Below, one piece after another: positions 1-5,623 of a stretch of DNA of 7,465 nucleotides. The notes under the pieces were generated by a model, which did no database searches, was not told where the DNA came from, and was given only the letters and a program-made list of their open reading frames with translations. How positions within the stretch are numbered: position 1 is the first letter of the stretch; every line of letters begins with the position of its first letter. Location of the stretch: positions 1-7,465 of the forward strand of contig DASQHM010000021.1 in NCBI GenBank assembly GCA_035632095.1, in the 5' to 3' direction. Source of the DNA: DASQHM01 sp035632095 (GTDB lineage Bacteria; Pseudomonadota; Alphaproteobacteria; Ferrovibrionales; Ferrovibrionaceae). The translations under genes and the position numbers were made by a program.

Positions 1-50
1 CGGGATGGAATCCTTCCGTCGCGACGAGGCCTACTTGGATCGGGCGCGGA
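1..50. other. Window edge, no assignable gene
   Basis: These 50 bases lie downstream of the small minus-strand gene at 51-335. One + strand frame stays open from base 2 to a TGA at 68-70 and reads as a mixed, charged peptide. It could be the 3' end of a gene entering from the left, but 22 codons are too few to judge. I see no clear terminator for the minus-strand gene here. Confidence 0.3.
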
Positions 51-335
51 TCAGACGCGGATGTCGATGAAGCGGCCGAGCGGAGACAGCGGCGGACGCG
101 TCGGCGCGGGATCGGACGGCGAGGCTGGGCCGGCGGGCGGAGACACAGGGGCCGGACGCAACACCGGCTGGGTCGGCAGGGTGGGTGCGATCGGCAGCAC
201 CCCGCCGGGGCCGTTGACCTTGGCCGCCGGCAAGGTCTGCCCGGGCGATAGCGGCTGAAACGGGATGGCCGCGCGCTGCGGCTGTTGCAGGGCGGAGAGG
301 GCAGCGATCAGGTTGGACGAGGGCGTGATTTGCAT
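51..335 (-). CDS. Small proline-rich protein of unknown function
   Basis: This predicts a 94-residue protein that I cannot assign to a family. It starts with a short mixed segment (MQITPSSNLIAAL), followed by a long low-complexity stretch rich in Pro and Ala (roughly residues 35-85), and ends in a more hydrophobic tail, LGRFIDIRV. There is no signal peptide or membrane helix, so it is likely cytoplasmic and largely disordered, perhaps with a short C-terminal binding motif. The ATG at 335-333 is preceded only by a weak GGA. An overlapping longer frame (31-417) is Arg/Ala-rich and looks like a shadow. It shares the ccm operon's orientation but is separated from ccmI by 366 nt, so it is probably a separate transcription unit; an AT-rich patch at 391-420 could carry its promoter. 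Its reality is moderately supported: the N- and C-terminal ends look protein-like, while the middle could arise from GC bias. Confidence 0.5.
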   Translation of the reverse strand: MQITPSSNLIAALSALQQPQRAAIPFQPLSPGQTLPAAKVNGPGGVLPIAPTLPTQPVLRPAPVSPPAGPASPSDPAPTRPPLSPLGRFIDIRV

Positions 336-444
336 TCCGGCCTGGTGCGGTCGCCGCGATGGCCGTATTCCAGCCGACCCGCCCTAACACTCCGTTAATT
401 CGATAAAATTTTACCAAATCGGCAGGCGCTACTTCGTGCGCATT

Positions 445-465
445 GCTGTCCCGATTTGGGACGGC
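445..465. other. Hairpin, 8-bp stem with 5-nt loop
   Basis: GCTGTCCC (445-452) pairs with GGGACGGC (458-465) through eight base pairs, one of them G-U when read on the + strand, around the loop GATTT. No T-run follows directly on either strand, so it does not look like an intrinsic terminator. It could be the first stem of a structured + strand RNA or a protein-binding operator. Confidence 0.5.
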
Positions 466-474
466 AGACGGCAG

Positions 475-497
475 CCTATGTCCATTTTTTACATGGG
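475..497. other. Hairpin, 7-bp stem with T-rich loop
   Basis: CCTATGT (475-481) pairs with ACATGGG (491-497), with one G-U pair, around a nine-base loop that holds six T's. It lies ten bases after the 445-465 hairpin. Two adjacent stems in an otherwise AT-richer spacer suggest RNA structure, but the function is unknown. Confidence 0.4.
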
Positions 498-610
498 AAA
501 TACTACCAAGCTGCCTGGAATTTAGCTAAGTTGGCGTAGTACGGTCGCTTTTGCCAAGCTACTTTTGTGGCATGGCGCTTGCTCCGTATAGGTCGTGACC
601 TCGTGGCCCC

Positions 611-630
611 CATCCATGAGGTCATGGATG
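611..630. other. Perfect 8-bp inverted repeat, 4-nt loop
   Basis: CATCCATG and CATGGATG form a perfect stem around AGGT. A competing pairing exists: TGACCTC (596-602) is the exact complement of GAGGTCA (618-624), which would open this stem. Two mutually exclusive helices of this kind can indicate a switching RNA, but this is only a reading of the primary sequence. Confidence 0.5.
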
Positions 631-680
631 CCGTAACTTTCCCTCTCCGGGTACGGGCATTTTGCCCACAATGCCGGATC

Positions 681-711
681 GGAGGCCCTCATCGGTGCCT
701 CCTATTTTTTT
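681..711 (+). terminator. Intrinsic terminator on the + strand
   Basis: GGAGGC (681-686) and GCCTCC (697-702) form a perfect 6-bp GC-rich stem around a ten-base loop, followed on the + strand by TA and seven T's (705-711). The polarity fits a + strand transcript. On the minus strand the tract is A's in front of the stem, so it is not a classical terminator for ccmI. It abuts the ccmI stop codon (704-702), and the T-run lies inside the last codons of ccmI. No + strand protein gene is seen upstream, which is the main argument for a small RNA there. Confidence 0.55.
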
Positions 712-1907
712 GCCCCGCGTGCCGTCACCGCATCGGCCAGAGCTGCCGCAGCCGACGCATCGTTCGGCCGGAGTTTCACCGCCTTGGCGAACGCAGCCGC
801 CGCGTCGTCTCCCTGGCCCAGTACCTGATAAGCGCGGCCGAGGCGCATCCAGCCGTCGAAATCATCCGGCTGCTGGCCCAAGCGGTCGGCGAGCCGCTGC
901 ACCATGGTCCGGATCATCTGCTCGCGCGCCTCGGGCGACATCTGCTGCGCGGCTTCCACGTCGGCGGCGCTAGGCCCGCCGGGGCCAGGCGCGTTTGGCT
1001 GCGCCGCAGCCGGCGGCGGGGCCGGGGACGCCGGGGGCGCGTTCGGCATCACCTTGGCAAGGTCGACGTGCAGCTTTTCGGCCAAGGAACGAAGCTGCTG
1101 GTCCAGAACCGGCCGCCAGGGCGCATCGGCCGGGCTATCGACGGCCAAGGCGAGCCAGCCGTCGAAGGCGCCCTGTGTGTCGCCGGCTTGCTCGCGTTGC
1201 AGCGCCAGATAGAACCGCGCGCCGGGATGCTTCGGATCGAGCTTGAGCGCGTGCCGCAGGCTCTCCACCGCGCCGGGCGTGACCGTGCCGTCCGCCGCAT
1301 AGATCTGCGCTTCGCCGAGGAACATGAACGCGTCCGGGTTTTCCGGGTCGAGCTCCGAGGCCTTGCGATACGCGTTCACCGCGTCGTCGTAGCGATGCAT
1401 CACCAGATACGACCGGCCGAGCAGCAGCCAGCCTTGCGGATTGTTCGGCTCGCGTTTCAAGCGTTCGGCCAGACGATTGACCATGTCGGCGATTTGATCC
1501 GCTTGCGCATCGTGCGCCGCCGGCGCTTCGTCCTTGCGCTCGGCAAAGGGACGATCCGGCACCGCGGGTTCGCCCAGCATCGCGTAGAGGGCGAGCGCGC
1601 CGGCCGGCAGCAGAACGGCAAGCGCCGCCGACGTCGCCCCGCGCCAGCGCCAATTGGTCGCGGCGGCGGTTTTCAAATCGGCGCCGGCGCGCAGCATGCG
1701 CCGTTCGATCTCGAGCCTTGCCGCCGACACTTCCGCATCGGTCAGCACGCCGCGGTCGCGGTCACGGCCGATTTCGGCGAGCTGATCGCGATACACTTCG
1801 AGATCGTATGCCGCGCGGGACGCCGTGGCGCCGCGCATGCGCCGCAACGGCAAGAGCAGCAGCAGCAACGCCGCCGCGATCATGGCGGCAAAAATCACCC
1901 AGAGCAT
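702..1907 (-). CDS. ccmI: CcmI, apocytochrome c chaperone with TPRs
   Basis: This 401-residue protein is the CcmI (CycH) component of the heme ligation complex; it binds the C-terminus of apocytochrome c and presents it to CcmF/CcmH. Two membrane helices are visible (about 2-20 and 92-111). Between them is a cytoplasmic coiled loop with the typical CcmI segment DLEVYRDQLAEI (35-46) and EIERRML (66-72). The periplasmic part has TPRs from about 142 to 280 (for example GWLLLGRSYL and ELDPENPDA), a Pro/Ala-rich linker (288-312), and a second TPR block (335-390). That second block resembles the first, suggesting internal duplication. The ATG at 1907 lies 7 nt after the ccmH stop, with only a weak GGA upstream, so coupling to ccmH translation is likely. 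It appears to be the last gene of the operon. Confidence 0.95.
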   Translation of the reverse strand: MLWVIFAAMIAAALLLLLLPLRRMRGATASRAAYDLEVYRDQLAEIGRDRDRGVLTDAEVSAARLEIERRMLRAGADLKTAAATNWRWRGATSAALAVLLPAGALALYAMLGEPAVPDRPFAERKDEAPAAHDAQADQIADMVNRLAERLKREPNNPQGWLLLGRSYLVMHRYDDAVNAYRKASELDPENPDAFMFLGEAQIYAADGTVTPGAVESLRHALKLDPKHPGARFYLALQREQAGDTQGAFDGWLALAVDSPADAPWRPVLDQQLRSLAEKLHVDLAKVMPNAPPASPAPPPAAAQPNAPGPGGPSAADVEAAQQMSPEAREQMIRTMVQRLADRLGQQPDDFDGWMRLGRAYQVLGQGDDAAAAFAKAVKLRPNDASAAAALADAVTARGAKK

Positions 1908-1914
1908 GATCGGT

Positions 1915-2376
1915 TCATTCCGGATCGAGCAGCGCCGCGATGCGGCGCGCTTCTTCCGAGCTTAGCGGCGGCTCCGCGTCGCCTGCGCGCAAGCGCTTCC
2001 GGCGCGCGGCACGCCAAATGCCGACACCGCCCGCGACCAGCAAGATCGGCGGGCCGAGCCAGAGCGCCCAGGTGGCCGGCTTGAACGGCGGTTTCAGCAG
2101 AACCCAGTCGCCGTAGCGGTCGACCACATATTGCCGCGCCTGGTTGTCGGTATCGCCCGCCGCAAGCCGTTCGCGCACGATGCGCCGCAAGTCGCGCGCC
2201 AGATCGGCGTTGGAATCCTCGATGGATTCGTTCTGACAGACCAGGCAGCGAAGCGAACGCGCAATGACATGGGCGCGGGCCTCCAGCGCCGGATCGGCCA
2301 GCGGCGTATCGGCCTCGAAGGCGCTCGCCAGGGCCGCGGCGAGCAGCAGGACCGCGACCAGCAAAAGACGGCTCAT
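1915..2376 (-). CDS. ccmH: CcmH, apocytochrome thiol oxidoreductase
   Basis: This 153-residue protein corresponds to the short CcmH (CycL) family. It reduces the disulfide of the apocytochrome CXXCH motif or forms a mixed disulfide with it, in the periplasm and together with CcmG and CcmF. A signal sequence (about 1-19) precedes the family motif LRCLVCQ (42-48, Cys44 and Cys47) and the following NESIEDSNADLARDLR. A single membrane helix lies at about 103-121, followed by a short basic and acidic tail. The start at 2376 was chosen because a secretion signal begins there, GAAGG lies 7 nt upstream, and the ATG overlaps the ccmG stop as ATGA. The frame remains open further upstream (to 2514), but that extension runs through ccmG and is arginine-rich. 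Separate ccmH and ccmI genes differ from E. coli, where the two are fused. Confidence 0.95.
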   Translation of the reverse strand: MSRLLLVAVLLLAAALASAFEADTPLADPALEARAHVIARSLRCLVCQNESIEDSNADLARDLRRIVRERLAAGDTDNQARQYVVDRYGDWVLLKPPFKPATWALWLGPPILLVAGGVGIWRAARRKRLRAGDAEPPLSSEEARRIAALLDPE

Positions 2377-2909
2377 CCGCGCGCCTTCAATTGCCGGATC
2401 AGCGGCAGGATCTTCTGTTCCATGTCGTCCGCCGTCAACGGCCCGACCTGCTTGAACGCGATATTGCCGGTCCTGTCGATCACATACGTCTCTGGTACGC
2501 CATAGACGCCCCAATCGATGCCGACGCGCCCGCTCTTGTCCATGCCGATGCGGCTATAGGGATTGCCGAACTCGGCAAGCCAGGCCTCGGCCATCTTGGG
2601 GTCGTCCTTGTAGTCGATGGCGAAGATCGGCACTTCATGGCGTTTGCTGAGTTCGAGCAGGATCGGATGCTCGGCGCGGCAGGGCACGCACCACGTGGCA
2701 AACACATTCACCAGCACCACCTGGCCCTCTTTCAGGTCGGCAGAGGAGAAGCCCGGATCGTGCCCGGGCAACGGCGGCAATTGGAAGCTCGGCACGGGCC
2801 TGCCGATGAGCGCGGAGGGTATCTCGCGCGGATTGAGATAAAGTCCGGCGCCGAGCAGCAGGGCAACCAGTGCGAAAATCGCGACGGGCACGGCGTATTG
2901 CACTCGCAT
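2373..2909 (-). CDS. ccmG: CcmG/DsbE thiol-disulfide oxidoreductase
   Basis: This 178-residue protein is a membrane-anchored thioredoxin-like reductant. It passes electrons from DsbD/CcdA to CcmH or apocytochrome thiols in the periplasm. An uncleaved N-terminal helix (about 6-25) anchors it. The redox motif is WCVPC (73-77) in a VNVFATWCVPC context, and the cis-proline segment GVYGVPETY (134-142) with the acidic residue typical of CcmG is present. Length and layout match the family. The start ATG at 2909 lies 12 nt after the ccmF stop; GGAG (2928-2925) is the only Shine-Dalgarno candidate and stands 15 nt away, with a palindrome in between. The stop overlaps the ccmH start. Confidence 0.96.
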   Translation of the reverse strand: MRVQYAVPVAIFALVALLLGAGLYLNPREIPSALIGRPVPSFQLPPLPGHDPGFSSADLKEGQVVLVNVFATWCVPCRAEHPILLELSKRHEVPIFAIDYKDDPKMAEAWLAEFGNPYSRIGMDKSGRVGIDWGVYGVPETYVIDRTGNIAFKQVGPLTADDMEQKILPLIRQLKARG

Positions 2910-2921
2910 GGGCGCGCGCCC
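2910..2921. other. 12-bp GC palindrome between ccmF and ccmG
   Basis: GGGCGCGCGCCC is a perfect palindrome that fills exactly the gap between the ccmF stop and the ccmG ATG. In RNA it could form a 4-bp stem with a GCGC loop. It lies between the GGAG at 2928-2925 and the ATG; folding would shorten the effective spacing from 15 nt to about 3 nt, or it may instead hinder initiation. Confidence 0.5.
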
Positions 2922-4907
2922 CTACTCCGCCGGCGCGGGCGCCGAGGCCGCGCGCGGCTGGCGTTTCGGCGCGCCGACGCGATGACGGCGGTCGCTTAGC
3001 GACAGGACGCCGCCCGCGACCATCACGGCGGCGCCGAGCCAGATCCAGGCGATCAGCGGCTTGGTGTAGATGCGAACCGCATAGGCGCCGTTCCCGTCCG
3101 GCTCGCCGACGACCGCATAGAGGTCGCGGACCGGCGTGGTTTGCAGCGCGACTTCGGTGGTATCGGTGGGCGGGACGGGGTAATGCCGCGTTTCGGGGTG
3201 CATGACCGCCACCAACCGCCCGCCGCGCGTCACGTCGATCGTCGCACGCTGCGCTTCATAGTTCGGTCCGCGCGCCGGCTCGATGCCGGCCAAGGTGAAG
3301 ACATAGCCGCCGACCTCGGCGCTGTCGCCGATCTTCATGGCGCCGAGCTTCTCGCTCTGCCACGCGCCGGAGGCGGTGATGCCGAGCACCACCAGCGCCA
3401 CACCGGCGTGCGCCAGCGACATGCCATAGGCCGCGCGCGGCATGCGCATAGCGCGGCCCCATGATTCGGCGAACGGCAGGCGAAACGCCTTGGTGCGCTG
3501 CGCCAGCTCCACGGCGACAGCCGTCAACAGCCAGGCCACCAGCGCCATGCCGAGCACCGGCAGCGGCGACTGGCCGCGCGCCAGCCACCAGGTGGCGAGC
3601 GCGACCGCTGCCGTGACCACGAAGGCGGCTCTGAGCTTCGCGACGGCGTCGAGGCCATCGCCGCGCTTCCAGGCAAGCAGCGGTCCGAACGCCATGGCGG
3701 CGATCAGCAGCACCATGAGCGGCACGAAGACGATGTCGAAGAACGGCGGCCCGACGGAAATCTTCTGGCCGCTGAGCGCATCGAGCAGCAGCGGGTAAAG
3801 CGTGCCGAACAGGACGGCGCCGCAGGCCACGGCCAGCGCCAGGTTGTTCAACACCAACGAGCCCTCGCGGCTGACCGGCGCGAACAAGCCGCCGAGCTTC
3901 AAGGTCGGCGCGCGCACCGCGTAGAGCAGCAGCGAACCGCCGATCACGATCACCAGAAAAGCGAGGATGAACACGCCGCGCGCCGGATCGGTGGCGAAGG
4001 CATGCACCGAGGTCAGCACGCCGGAGCGCACCAGAAAGGTGCCGAGCAGGCTGAACGAGAAGGTCAGAATGGCGAGCAGAACGGTCCAGCTCTTCAGCGC
4101 GTCGCGTTTCTCCACCACGATCGCCGAATGCAGCAACGCGGTGCCGGCGAGCCACGGCATGAACGATGCGTTCTCAACCGGATCCCAGAACCACCACCCG
4201 CCCCAGCCCAGCACGTAGTAGGACCAATAGGAACCCATGGCGATGCCGGTGGTCAGGAAGCACCAGGCGACGAGCGCCCAAGGGCGCACCCAGCGCGCCC
4301 AGGCGGCGTCGACGCGGCCCTCGATCAGCGCGGCGATGGCGAAGGAGAACGCCATGGAGAAGCCGACGTAGCCGAGATAGAGGAACGGCGGATGAAACGC
4401 GAGGCCGGGGTCCTGCAGCAGCGGATTGAGTCCCTGGCCGTCGGGCGGCGGCGGGAAGACGCGCTGGAACGGATTGGAGGTCAACAGGATGAACAGCAGG
4501 AATCCGATGGCGATCCACGCCTGCACGCCGAGCACACGCGCGCGCAATCCGCGCGGCAGATTGCCGCCCGCGAGCGCCACGCCCGCGCCGTAGACGCTGA
4601 GGATCAACACCCAAAGCAGCATGGAGCCTTCGTGATTGCCCCAGACGCCGGCGATCTTGTAGATGAGCGGCTTTGCCGAATGCGAATTCTGCACCACGTT
4701 GAGCACGGTGAAGTCGGAGACGACGTAGGCCCAGGTGAGCGCTCCGAAGGCGACGGCGATGAACGCCAGCATGCCGACGGCGGCAGGTCCGGCGAGCGCC
4801 ATCCAGGCGGCGTTGCCGCGCGAGGCACCGATCACGGGCAGGCTGCCTTGCACGAGCGCCAGCATCAGCGCGAGCACCAGGGCGAAGTGACCGATCTCGG
4901 CGATCAT
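2922..4907 (-). CDS. ccmF: CcmF, cytochrome c heme lyase core
   Basis: This 661-residue polytopic membrane protein is the core of the CcmFHI complex, which takes heme from CcmE and forms the thioether bonds to apocytochrome c. Many hydrophobic helices span the length. The periplasmic WWD signature is at about 234-253 (GWGGWWFWDPVENASF). All four histidines known to ligand heme in E. coli CcmF (H173, H261, H303, H491) have clear equivalents: H172 in FHPPF, H260 in LLHSAIVVEKR, H302 in TSVHAF and H500 in SLAHAG. A periplasmic domain at about 513-615 precedes the last helix (616-636) and a basic, Pro/Ala-rich tail. The start at 4907 was chosen over the upstream in-frame ATG at 4943 because GAGGAG lies 7 nt before it, the hydrophobic N-terminus begins there, and it overlaps the ccmE stop as ATGA. 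Confidence 0.98.
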   Translation of the reverse strand: MIAEIGHFALVLALMLALVQGSLPVIGASRGNAAWMALAGPAAVGMLAFIAVAFGALTWAYVVSDFTVLNVVQNSHSAKPLIYKIAGVWGNHEGSMLLWVLILSVYGAGVALAGGNLPRGLRARVLGVQAWIAIGFLLFILLTSNPFQRVFPPPPDGQGLNPLLQDPGLAFHPPFLYLGYVGFSMAFSFAIAALIEGRVDAAWARWVRPWALVAWCFLTTGIAMGSYWSYYVLGWGGWWFWDPVENASFMPWLAGTALLHSAIVVEKRDALKSWTVLLAILTFSFSLLGTFLVRSGVLTSVHAFATDPARGVFILAFLVIVIGGSLLLYAVRAPTLKLGGLFAPVSREGSLVLNNLALAVACGAVLFGTLYPLLLDALSGQKISVGPPFFDIVFVPLMVLLIAAMAFGPLLAWKRGDGLDAVAKLRAAFVVTAAVALATWWLARGQSPLPVLGMALVAWLLTAVAVELAQRTKAFRLPFAESWGRAMRMPRAAYGMSLAHAGVALVVLGITASGAWQSEKLGAMKIGDSAEVGGYVFTLAGIEPARGPNYEAQRATIDVTRGGRLVAVMHPETRHYPVPPTDTTEVALQTTPVRDLYAVVGEPDGNGAYAVRIYTKPLIAWIWLGAAVMVAGGVLSLSDRRHRVGAPKRQPRAASAPAPAE

Positions 4908-5359
4908 TTCCCCACTCCTCGCTGAGCAGACTCCGGCTGCCAATGGCCGCTCTTCTTCAAGGCGGCGGCGACCTCGGGCGGCATATAGCGCTCGTCGTGC
5001 TTGGCCAGGATTTCGTCGGCGACGAAGACCCCGCCGGCATCGAGACGGCCTTGCGCGACCACGCCCTGGCCCTCGCGGAACAAATCCGGCAGCAGGCCCG
5101 TATAGGTCACCTTGATGTCGCGCTGCATGTCGGTGATGCGAAATGTCGCGGTCGTGCCGTTGCGCACCAGGCTCTTCTCCTCCACCAACCCGCCGATGCG
5201 CACGCGCTGTCCGGCCGGTATGTGCTTGTCCGCGAGTTCCGATGGACTGAAGAATAGCGTCAAATTGTCGCGGAGCGCGAACAGCACCAGTGCCGTCGCC
5301 ACGCCGAGCGCGGTCATGGCGGCAATGACGACATAAAGGCGGCGGCGTTTGCGCGTCAC
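4904..5359 (-). CDS. ccmE: CcmE, periplasmic heme chaperone
   Basis: This 151-residue protein binds heme covalently in the periplasm after CcmC loading and carries it to CcmF. It has a basic N-terminus (TRKRRR), a membrane anchor (about 8-29), the FFSPSEL segment, a beta-rich OB-fold domain, and the heme site LAKHDERYMP, with the covalent ligand H121 and the axial Tyr125 (E. coli H130 and Y134). I chose a GTG start at 5359. It overlaps the ccmD stop as GTGA and gives the usual family length with a basic residue run before the anchor. An ATG-started frame from 5443 would add 28 Arg/Pro/Ala-rich residues that overlap the 3' end of ccmD, which is unlikely. The Shine-Dalgarno is weak (a GAGG about 10 nt upstream), so translation probably depends on ccmD. 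Confidence 0.95.
   Translation of the reverse strand: MTRKRRRLYVVIAAMTALGVATALVLFALRDNLTLFFSPSELADKHIPAGQRVRIGGLVEEKSLVRNGTTATFRITDMQRDIKVTYTGLLPDLFREGQGVVAQGRLDAGGVFVADEILAKHDERYMPPEVAAALKKSGHWQPESAQRGVGK
4915..4920 (-). promoter_or_regulatory. Ribosome binding site of ccmF
   Basis: GAGGAG stands 7 nt before the ATG at 4907, inside the end of ccmE. It is the strongest Shine-Dalgarno sequence I see among the ccm junctions in the window and decides the ccmF start. Confidence 0.7.
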
Positions 5360-5556
5360 GGAGCGTTGCCTCGCTCGGAACGGCGGCGGCGCGTCTGCTG
5401 GCTGTCCTCGAGCGACCGCAGCGCCGCCTCGTTGTCGCGCCAACTCTTGAGGCTTGCCAGCAAAAGGCCGATCAGCACGGCCGCCGTCACGCCGAAGGCC
5501 GGCCAGACAAAGGCGGCGTAACCGCCCATGGCGAAGAACGATCCGAGGGTCTCCAT
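5356..5556 (-). CDS. ccmD: CcmD, small heme exporter subunit
   Basis: This 66-residue protein matches CcmD, the small membrane protein that associates with CcmABC and is needed to release heme-loaded CcmE. It opens with the family-like segment FFAMGGYAAFVWPAFG (8-23), continues into one membrane helix (about 14-36), and ends in a charged tail with an arginine cluster (RRRRSER), consistent with a cytoplasmic C-terminus. The frame stays open upstream to 5667, but that part overlaps ccmC and is rich in Arg and Gly, so the ATG at 5556 is preferred. There is no good Shine-Dalgarno. The gap to ccmC is 67 nt, the largest in the cluster, and holds a promoter-like sequence. Confidence 0.9.
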   Translation of the reverse strand: METLGSFFAMGGYAAFVWPAFGVTAAVLIGLLLASLKSWRDNEAALRSLEDSQQTRRRRSERGNAP

Positions 5557-5565
5557 GACGGCCCC

Positions 5566-5595
5566 GTTATATAGGCTGGCGCGGAAGGGCGTCCA
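5566..5595 (-). promoter_or_regulatory. Possible internal promoter before ccmD
   Basis: Read on the minus strand, TGGACG (5595-5590, four of six matches to TTGACA) is followed after 18 nt by TATAAC (5571-5566, five of six matches to TATAAT), inside the otherwise GC-rich ccmC-ccmD gap. Initiation would fall around 5560-5558, only a few bases before the ccmD ATG at 5556, giving a nearly leaderless message for ccmDEFGHI. This agrees with the missing Shine-Dalgarno at ccmD, but it could be coincidence. Confidence 0.3.
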
Positions 5596-5623
5596 GCGGC
5601 GGCGCCCCCCACCGAGGACGGGC

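Larger units (their letters stand above)
336..701. other. Gene-free spacer with several hairpins
   Basis: No convincing protein gene lies in these 366 bases between ccmI and the small proline-rich gene. They contain an AT-rich patch (391-420, including TAAAAT) and a chain of inverted repeats: 445-465, 475-497, 523-561, 611-630, 655-667, and the terminator stem starting at 681. The heptamer CCAAGCT occurs twice (506-512 and 554-560). The base composition, with several T-runs, differs from the GC-rich coding DNA around it. The few small frames on the + strand (for example a 15-codon one at 478-525) lack Shine-Dalgarno sites. The region may encode one or more structured RNAs on the + strand, or it may act as the 3' untranslated region of the ccm message on the minus strand. 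Confidence 0.6.
587..711 (+). ncRNA. Candidate small structured RNA ending at terminator
   Basis: This is a possible + strand small RNA of about 110-125 nt; the 5' end is not fixed. Three stems follow one another: CATCCATG/CATGGATG (611-618 with 623-630, tetraloop AGGT), GGGC/GCCC (655-658 with 664-667) and the terminator stem (681-686 with 697-702) with its T-run. Between stems one and two lies a pyrimidine tract (TTTCCCTCTCC, 638-648), the sort of unpaired C/U-rich segment that can pair with ribosome binding sites. A weak promoter match, TTGTGG (565-570), 16 nt, TATAGG (587-592), would start transcription near 599. I recognise no known RNA family. Alternatively these stems belong to a longer RNA beginning near 420, or are unrelated to any + strand transcript. 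Confidence 0.3.

Noticed and set aside
31..417. 128-codon minus-strand frame overlapping the small proline-rich gene
   Set aside because: Highly Arg/Ala-biased throughout, without protein-like ends; the 51-335 frame is the better candidate, though neither is certain.
336..701. tRNA, tmRNA, SRP RNA, CRISPR or insertion-sequence remnant in the spacer
   Set aside because: I found no cloverleaf, no CCA-ending acceptor stem, no SRP core, no regularly spaced repeats and no transposase fragment or terminal inverted repeats.
567..2084. Long + strand open frame of about 505 codons opposite ccmI and ccmH, with a zinc-ribbon-like CPQC...CPAC pattern near its start
   Set aside because: It is antisense to two well-supported genes, is very rich in Arg, Ala and His as expected for the complement of GC-rich coding DNA, and would run through the + strand terminator. 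The cysteine pairs come partly from the spacer and look accidental.
3256..4155. Minus-strand open frame of 299 codons inside ccmF in another frame
   Set aside because: Arg/Ala/Gly-rich out-of-frame reading of ccmF; ccmF itself has all expected catalytic residues so no frameshift is implied.
4002..4925. 307-codon + strand open frame opposite ccmF
   Set aside because: Composition is dominated by Arg, Glu, His and Gln without hydrophobic core or motifs, and it is the complement of conserved CcmF sequence including the WWD region.
4908..4943. Upstream ATG at 4943 as the ccmF start
   Set aside because: It would place 12 extra residues inside ccmE and lacks a ribosome site, while the ATG at 4907 has GAGGAG at ideal spacing and the expected hydrophobic N-terminus.
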